64,000 bases of DNA, taken from RCIO01 sp965232405 (GTDB taxonomy: Bacteria > Pseudomonadota > Alphaproteobacteria > Rhizobiales > Rhizobiaceae). The stretch covers positions 3,100,001 to 3,164,000 of the forward strand of contig OZ246966.1 of assembly GCA_965232405.1 (NCBI GenBank), in the 5' to 3' direction. The notes under the pieces were generated by a model that saw nothing but the letters and a program-made list of their open reading frames with translations, ran no database searches and was not told the origin of the DNA. Below, piece after piece: positions 59,179 to 64,000 of the stretch (the first letter of the stretch is position 1; the number at the start of each line of letters is the position of its first letter). Made by a program: the position numbers and the translations under genes.

Positions 59179-61014
59179 ATGAAGGTTCTTGGCATATCGG
59201 CCTTCTATCACGACAGCGCGGCTGCGCTTGTCGTTGACGGGCGTGTGGTTGCCGCCGCGCAGGAAGAGCGTTTCACCCGCAAGAAACACGATTCCGCCTT
59301 TCCCACCAATGCCATCGAATACTGTCTTGGCGAAGGAGGCCTCAGGCTCAGCGACGTCGACAACGTCGTTTTTTATGACAAACCGTTCCTGAAATTCGAG
59401 CGGTTGGTTGAAACGTATCTTGCGTTTGCGCCGAAAGGGTTCCGCTCCTTCCAGATGGCAATCCCGATCTGGTTGAAGGAAAAACTCTTCCAGAAAAGCC
59501 TGCTGGGCAAAAAACTGCGGGAAATCGATGCCGACTTCAACGCGGTGGAAAGATTGCTTTTCACCGAACATCATTTGAGCCACGCGGCATCAGCGTTTTT
59601 CCCGTCGCCGTTCGAGGAGGCTGTTGTGCTGACCCTGGACGGCGTGGGTGAGTGGAGCACAACGTCGGTTGGTTACGGGCGTGGCAACACGTTGGCGATC
59701 GACCGGGAGATTCACTTTCCGCATTCGCTCGGCCTGCTCTATTCAGCCGTCACCTACTACACCGGCTTCAAGGTCAACTCCGGCGAGTACAAGGTGATGG
59801 GGCTCGCGCCCTATGGAGAGCCAAGATACGCCCAGAAAATGCTCGATCACCTGATCGACGTGAAGGACGATGGCAGCTTTCGCCTCGATCAGAAATATTT
59901 CGACTACTGCACCGGCCTGACAATGACCAATCAGAGGTTCGCCGACCTGTTCGGCGAACCGGTCCGCAAGCCTGAAGACACCCTTACCCAGTTCCACATG
60001 GATATGGCTGCTTCAGTGCAGGAAGTCATTGAAGTCGTCATGCTGAAGCTGACGCGGTCGCTTCAAAAAGAGTACCAGTCGCACAACCTTTGCCTTGCGG
60101 GCGGTGTGGCGCTGAACTGTGTCGCCAACGGAAAGATCCTGCGCGATGGTAAGTTCAGAAACATCTGGATTCAACCGGCGGCGGGTGATGCCGGCGGTGC
60201 GCTGGGCGCGGCATTGGCCGCCTACCATATGTATGGCGACAACCCACGCACCGTCGATGCAGCCCGCGACAGCATGCAGGGCGCCTATCTCGGCCCAGGT
60301 TTCGATGGTCCCGAAATCGAACGTCGCCTGACGGCCGCCGGCGCCCGTTTCGAGGCCGTCGACTACGATACGATGCTCGAGAGAACGGCGCAGGATCTTG
60401 CCGAAGATCGTGCGATCGGTTGGTTTCAGGGCCGCATGGAATTCGGACCACGGGCTCTGGGTGCCCGCTCCATCATTGGCAGCGCTCAATCACCGACCAT
60501 GCAGCGGACCCTCAACCTGCGGGTCAAGTATCGCGAGTCCTTCCGGCCCTTTGCGCCTTCGGTCCTTCGTGGGCGCGTCGCGGACTGGTTCGAACTTGAG
60601 CAGGATTCCCCTTATATGCTTCTCGTCGCCGACGTGGTGAAGAGCCGCCGCAGGGAGATGACCGCCGAGGAAAATGCCCTCTTCGGCATCGACAAGCTCA
60701 ACATTGCACGGTCGCAAATACCTGCGGTCACACATGTCGACTATTCGGCGCGAATCCAGACGGTCCACCGCGAGACCAACCCGGCCTACCATGATTTGAT
60801 TTCGCGTTACGAGCAGCTGTCGGGCAGCCCGGTTATCGTGAACACCAGCTTCAATGTACGTGGCGAGCCGATCGTGGCCACGCCCGAGGATGCGTTCAGG
60901 TGCTTCATGGGCACTGATATCGAACGTTTGGTGATCGGGAATTGCATGCTCAGGAAAGAGGATCAGGATCCCGCACTGAAGCTCGATTACAAGGAAAGGT
61001 TCGAGCTGGACTAG
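59179..61014 (+). CDS. O-carbamoyltransferase (NodU/CmcH/TobZ family)
   Basis: 611 residues. N-terminal ASKHA-like domain (LGISAFYHDSAAALVVDG, His11; then EHHLSHAASAFFPSPF with metal-binding HHLSH at 131-135, LTLDGVGEWSTTSVG) and a YrdC-like C-terminal domain with QGRMEFGPRALGARSIIGS, FRPFAPSVL, and VNTSFNVRGEPIV. Enzymes of this family transfer a carbamoyl group from carbamoyl phosphate via carbamoyl-adenylate to a hydroxyl of a sugar or antibiotic (Nod factor in NodU). No nod or antibiotic genes are near, so the acceptor is unknown. It is the third gene of the inserted cassette. Confidence 0.92.
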   Translation: MKVLGISAFYHDSAAALVVDGRVVAAAQEERFTRKKHDSAFPTNAIEYCLGEGGLRLSDVDNVVFYDKPFLKFERLVETYLAFAPKGFRSFQMAIPIWLKEKLFQKSLLGKKLREIDADFNAVERLLFTEHHLSHAASAFFPSPFEEAVVLTLDGVGEWSTTSVGYGRGNTLAIDREIHFPHSLGLLYSAVTYYTGFKVNSGEYKVMGLAPYGEPRYAQKMLDHLIDVKDDGSFRLDQKYFDYCTGLTMTNQRFADLFGEPVRKPEDTLTQFHMDMAASVQEVIEVVMLKLTRSLQKEYQSHNLCLAGGVALNCVANGKILRDGKFRNIWIQPAAGDAGGALGAALAAYHMYGDNPRTVDAARDSMQGAYLGPGFDGPEIERRLTAAGARFEAVDYDTMLERTAQDLAEDRAIGWFQGRMEFGPRALGARSIIGSAQSPTMQRTLNLRVKYRESFRPFAPSVLRGRVADWFELEQDSPYMLLVADVVKSRRREMTAEENALFGIDKLNIARSQIPAVTHVDYSARIQTVHRETNPAYHDLISRYEQLSGSPVIVNTSFNVRGEPIVATPEDAFRCFMGTDIERLVIGNCMLRKEDQDPALKLDYKERFELD

Positions 61015-61077
61015 ACCGCACCGTGCGGCCTCGCATCCTTAGTTCCTGCTCCCGGTCGGCTACCTCAAATTGGCGAC

Positions 61078-62076
61078 CTACCGACCGCAATCGTAGACAT
61101 ATTGAGATTGAGCAACGACGGACCTGTACAGTTCCTGCCCGATCAGATGGTGCAAGCGGACAGACGGGTGAGCATCGGCGCTGTTGACCACCCACTCCTC
61201 CGGCTTCAGCGGAGCGTCCTCCAGGAACTTGACGAGATCGAAGTACTTGTCCCCGTCTGCGCAGCTTTCGTCAAACAGCGTCTTCAACTTGTCTATGTAG
61301 AGTTCTTCCGAAATCTCGGGCATGTCGGCATTCCCAAGGAGGGGAAATGCCATGAAGATGACGTTTGCATCTAGACCGTGCGCATAGCGATATACCGCCT
61401 CGACGTCTTTTGCGTGCGTTTGGAAAATGTCGGCATCGTCATATTTTCCTTCCAGGAATTCAATGTAATTCCCGCTCGAAATCGACGTCAGATACCTGGA
61501 CTGGTAGACCAAATCGATGAAGTACGAATACTCCATCCAGTCGGACAGGAGCTGCTCGATTGCGTTGAGGGGCTCCGCCGCTAGCGGCTCACCCAGATAT
61601 TCAATGTCGTTCCCAAAATACTGAAATACGACATGACCGTTTCCTATCGACCGTTTTTGATCGCCTTCGACATATTCCCTCAGAATGTCCAGCTCTTGCA
61701 CTGTGTTGTTGCCGCTCAGAGCCAGGTTGATAACATTCGAGTTCTCCGCGTGATCCAATAGCAACCGCTCGAATACCGATTGGTAATTGTCTCCATCGTT
61801 TACGCCATGACCATATGTAAAGCTGTCACCAATAAAAACATAATCAAGCTTGTTGAAGTTTTGCTTTTCGGGCGTGTTACGAAATCCTGATTCGTCCACA
61901 ACCTGCTTCAGATTTTCGAAGTACAACCTGGACAATATGCCTTTCCCGCTGCCGGAGGGGCGCGGGTCGACAGTTAGGCGAAGAAATCCTTCTACGAGAA
62001 GCAGCGAAACAGCGATGGAAAGGAGTATCAGGAGAAATCGAAAGGAATATTCTATCAGGGGCGTATGCTTTTTCAT
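61078..62076 (-). CDS. Membrane-anchored SGNH-like hydrolase
   Basis: 332 residues. One N-terminal helix (FRFLLILLSIAVSLLLVEGFL) and an extracytoplasmic SGNH/GDSL fold: block I FIGDSFTYGHG with Ser85, block III-like NLALSGNNTVQE, VVFQYFGNDI, and the catalytic DAH at 301-303 (SADAHPS). Such proteins esterify or de-esterify glycans. Convergent with the carbamoyltransferase gene (63-base gap). Composition differs from the surroundings: the 60-base lines at 61441 and 61621 hold only 25 and 27 G+C, against well over half in most of the window. Confidence 0.82.
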   Translation of the reverse strand: MKKHTPLIEYSFRFLLILLSIAVSLLLVEGFLRLTVDPRPSGSGKGILSRLYFENLKQVVDESGFRNTPEKQNFNKLDYVFIGDSFTYGHGVNDGDNYQSVFERLLLDHAENSNVINLALSGNNTVQELDILREYVEGDQKRSIGNGHVVFQYFGNDIEYLGEPLAAEPLNAIEQLLSDWMEYSYFIDLVYQSRYLTSISSGNYIEFLEGKYDDADIFQTHAKDVEAVYRYAHGLDANVIFMAFPLLGNADMPEISEELYIDKLKTLFDESCADGDKYFDLVKFLEDAPLKPEEWVVNSADAHPSVRLHHLIGQELYRSVVAQSQYVYDCGR

Positions 62077-62232
62077 TTCCGGTTTTCAATCACGACAAAT
62101 TTCGGGGTGCGTCTCTGCGAAGGTCGAGCCCAAACGAGTGCTGTTGAGTCACCATGCGGCAATGTCAGACCCGGCTGGGCCAATCGACGATTTCCGGCAA
62201 ATCGCCTAATAGATTCTATCTGGCATCATCGC

Positions 62233-62440
62233 ATGGTTGGGCCCGCCGAGGTAACTAAATCGACCGATGTGATGACCGGTGTCAATCTGGCCGAGACCAT
62301 GCGCAATGCCATCGAACTTCGCGAGACATAGCTTGGCAAAAGCAGTGATGACATTCCACCAGGGCTCGCTGCTCCTGCTCGATGGCGATCCCGGTCTGGA
62401 GGTGAAGATGGTGTTCCCGCGCGGGGACAAGGCCCGGTGA
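62233..62440 (+). pseudogene. Decayed fragment of a second copy of the kinase gene
   Basis: In one frame, 62233-62325 encodes a segment (MVGPAEVTKSTDVMTG then VNLAETMRNAIELRE) that aligns without gaps to residues 311-341 of the kinase at 56918 (MISRLEAGRSTEATTD, VNLAETVRDVVELYE), with about half of the residues identical. The match then jumps, in another frame, to SLAKAVMTFHQG, residues 442-477, up to the stop at 62438-62440. About 100 codons between are missing. It is thus a remnant of a diverged homologous kinase gene with an internal deletion. Confidence 0.7.
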
Positions 62441-62446
62441 GCGCCG
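62330..62446 (+). repeat. Direct repeat, copy B (kinase 3' end and glnE start)
   Basis: Partner of 58241-58357, offset by 4089 bases. In this copy the kinase stop TGA (62438-62440) overlaps the functional glnE GTG start (62437), as expected for the ancestral kinase-glnE junction. Copy A keeps the same 10 bases of glnE but then runs into unrelated sequence. Confidence 0.95.
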
Positions 62447-64000
62447 AAGACGGAACCCTCTGGTTTGGAAAACCGGTCGAAGCACGTCACGCGCTCGATC
62501 GGGATAATGCCGCAGAACAGATCGCTGATCTGGCTGAAGCCGCCGAAGAGCACGAGGCCAAACGCTTGGGCGCGCTGGTGGAGGGCGAGGGCGCGCTTGT
62601 CGGTTTTCTGGGCGCCGTTATGGACCTGTCGCCATTTCTGCGCGACGGAATCAAACGCCAGCCCGGGATTCTGGAACGCCTGTTCGATAGCCCGTTGGAC
62701 GACAGGCTGGTCGCAATCGAAAAACAGATCCGCGACTTGTCGAGCGACGCCGAACTCACCGAGTCGGGCCTCATGCGCGGACTGCGTGAGTTCAAGCGCG
62801 AAGCGCATGTGTTGATTGCACTGGGCGATCTTTCCGGCGAGGCCGATGCGCAGACGACCGTGCAGCGTCTGAGCCGGTTGGCGGATTGTTGTGTAGCCGC
62901 GGCTGTCAGCTTCCTGCTGAGACAGGCGCACGATGCCGGCAAGCTTAAGCTGCCCGACCCTGCGAAGCCGGAACATGACAGCGGCTGGATCGTTCTCGGC
63001 ATGGGCAAGCTCGGCGCCCACGAGCTCAATTTCTCGTCCGACATCGACCTGATCGTCTTCTTCGACCCCGAAGCGTCCGCGGTTCCCGATCCTTATGATT
63101 GTGCCGACCTGTTCACGCGGATGACGCGGCAGCTGATCCGTATCCTGCAGGACCGCACCGAGCACGGATACGTGTTCCGCACCGATCTCCGTTTGCGCCC
63201 GGATCCGGGTTCCACGCCGCTGGCGATCCCTGTCGCGGCTGCCCTGCACTATTACGAAAGCCGCGGCCAGAACTGGGAGCGCGCGGCCATGATCAAGGCG
63301 CGCCCGGTTGCCGGTGACCTGAAAGCCGGCGAGGCGTTTCTCGCCGACCTTCGCCCCTATGTCTGGCGCAAATATCTGGACTATGCGGCAATCGCCGACG
63401 TGCATTCGATCAAGCGTCAGATCCACGCCCACAAGGGCTTTGGCGATATCGCGGTGCGCGGACACAATGTGAAGCTCGGCCGCGGCGGCATTCGCGAGAT
63501 CGAGTTTTTCGTCCAGACACAACAGCTGATTGCCGGCGGCCGCTTTCCCGAATTGCGCGGCCGTGAGACGGTCGGAACGCTTGCAATGCTTGCCGAACGC
63601 GGCTGGATCACGTCCGAGGCGGCCGAGACTCTGACCGGGCAATACTGGTTCCTGCGCGATGTCGAGCACGCCATTCAGATCGTCGCCGACGAGCAGACGC
63701 ATGTTCTGCCCGAGGACGATGAGGGACTGGAACGCGTTGCGCGGCTGCTTGGTTTCAGAAACGCCGAGGACTTCTCCAAGGTGTTTCGGGATTCGCTCAA
63801 GCTGGTCGAGAGCCACTACGCGGCCCTGTTCGAGGCCGCGCCCCAGCTTTCCGCGGATGTCGGCAATCTTGTCTTCACCGGCGAAGGCGACGACCCTGGC
63901 ACGCTGGAAACGCTTTCCGGGCTCGGTTTCGAGCGGCCAAGCGATATCAGCCGCATCATCCGCACCTGGCATTACGGGCGTTACCGCGCCACCCAGTCGG
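62437..64000 (+). CDS. glnE: Glutamine synthetase adenylyltransferase GlnE, N-terminal part
   Basis: The frame runs from GTG 62437 to the window edge (521 residues, incomplete; full proteins have about 950-1000). HDSGWIVLGMGKLGAHELNFSSDIDLIVFFDP is the nucleotidyltransferase signature of the deadenylylating domain (GxG and DxD motifs), followed by QDRTEHGYVFRTDLRLRPDPGSTPLA, NWERAAMIKARPVAGD and KLGRGGIREIEFFVQTQQL. GlnE controls glutamine synthetase activity according to nitrogen status. In related genomes glnE follows the degP/two-component block directly; here it is separated from the intact kinase by the carbamoyltransferase cassette. Confidence 0.95.
   Translation, partial: MSAEDGTLWFGKPVEARHALDRDNAAEQIADLAEAAEEHEAKRLGALVEGEGALVGFLGAVMDLSPFLRDGIKRQPGILERLFDSPLDDRLVAIEKQIRDLSSDAELTESGLMRGLREFKREAHVLIALGDLSGEADAQTTVQRLSRLADCCVAAAVSFLLRQAHDAGKLKLPDPAKPEHDSGWIVLGMGKLGAHELNFSSDIDLIVFFDPEASAVPDPYDCADLFTRMTRQLIRILQDRTEHGYVFRTDLRLRPDPGSTPLAIPVAAALHYYESRGQNWERAAMIKARPVAGDLKAGEAFLADLRPYVWRKYLDYAAIADVHSIKRQIHAHKGFGDIAVRGHNVKLGRGGIREIEFFVQTQQLIAGGRFPELRGRETVGTLAMLAERGWITSEAAETLTGQYWFLRDVEHAIQIVADEQTHVLPEDDEGLERVARLLGFRNAEDFSKVFRDSLKLVESHYAALFEAAPQLSADVGNLVFTGEGDDPGTLETLSGLGFERPSDISRIIRTWHYGRYRATQS

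Noticed and set aside
59179..61014. Carbamoyltransferase as nodU of a symbiosis island
   Set aside because: No nodABC, nodulation promoter or other symbiosis gene is near; the family is broad.
61015..61077. Terminator between the carbamoyltransferase and SGNH genes
   Set aside because: Only a short CCGCA/TGCGG hairpin with no T-run follows the stop; too weak to call.
58241..62446. The repeat as attL/attR of an integrative element
   Set aside because: No integrase or excisionase gene, the target is not a tRNA gene, and the homology upstream of the identical core differs at synonymous positions. That fits homologous exchange better than site-specific integration.
62206..63972. A 588-codon open frame on the minus strand opposite glnE
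   Set aside because: It is antisense to the clearly conserved GlnE sequence, its translation has no recognisable domain and is rich in Arg/Gln/His as expected of a shadow frame in GC-rich DNA.

Overview
The window looks like a chromosomal segment of a GC-rich alphaproteobacterium of the order Hyphomicrobiales (rhizobial group; a Phyllobacteriaceae/Mesorhizobium-like genome is my best guess). The reasons are a betICAB choline-sulfate pathway with a rhizobial layout, a MucR regulator, FeuN/FeuP/FeuQ, a cycHJKL-type cytochrome c maturation operon followed by degP and a two-component pair, several alphaproteobacterial DUF families (DUF3750, DUF6456, DUF5330, DUF2336, DUF1491, DUF1254/1214) and clustered GANTC (CcrM) sites. 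There is no rRNA, CRISPR array, insertion sequence or integrase. One tRNA (Pro, CGG) is present.

Layout. 1-2150: glycogen debranching enzyme (3' part) and a GH13 alpha-glucosidase. 2114-5562: an AlkB-like membrane monooxygenase and a TadG/TadE pair. 5689-12350: tRNA-Pro and the minus-strand operon betI-betC-dehydratase-betA-microprotein-betB, which turns choline-O-sulfate into glycine betaine, with a palindromic BetI operator at 12369-12382. 12513-28225: mostly single metabolic and envelope genes (SCP-x type thiolase, DUF3750, ReAV-type asparaginase, Tat-exported beta-helix protein, lone methylmalonyl-CoA mutase small subunit, HerA-like ATPase, L,D-transpeptidase, haloacid dehalogenase, branched-chain aminotransferase, Fe-type SOD, two cytochromes c, oligopeptidase B, SH3 protein, MsrB). 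28425-34302: complete seven-gene Mrp (Pha) cation/proton antiporter operon. 34558-42442: MucR, a DnaA-C-domain protein, DUF6456, SufE, DUF5330, a DivJ-like histidine kinase, a peptidoglycan-binding protein, DUF1491 and DUF2336. 42451-45851: DUF1254/DUF1214 pair and a class A penicillin-binding protein. 46168-47212: remnant of a gene-transfer-agent or prophage packaging module, with the terminase fused by deletion to a holin-like tail. 47273-49733: feuN-feuP-feuQ. 49839-58351: surface lipoprotein, ccmI-ccmE-ccmF-ccmH, degP, response regulator and histidine kinase. 62437-64000: glnE, running off the window.

The most unusual region is 58241-62446. The 3' end of the histidine kinase gene plus the first 10 bases of glnE occur twice, about 4.1 kb apart (102 bp with one mismatch, and further synonymous-only homology upstream). 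Between the copies sits a four-gene cassette with a base composition unlike its surroundings: SxtJ-like membrane protein, DUF5989 microprotein, NodU/CmcH-type O-carbamoyltransferase, and a convergent membrane-anchored SGNH hydrolase. Next to the distal copy is a decayed fragment of a second, diverged kinase gene. The cassette appears to have been inserted exactly at the kinase/glnE junction and may encode a little-described carbamoyl-modification system for a surface glycan or lipid.

A second notable signal is upstream of feuN: a PhoP-box-like direct repeat (TGTTCA-N5-CGTTCA) 12 bp before a possible -10 element that lies so close to the start codon that the transcript may be leaderless. All product names come from reading motifs in the translated sequence; no database search was run.
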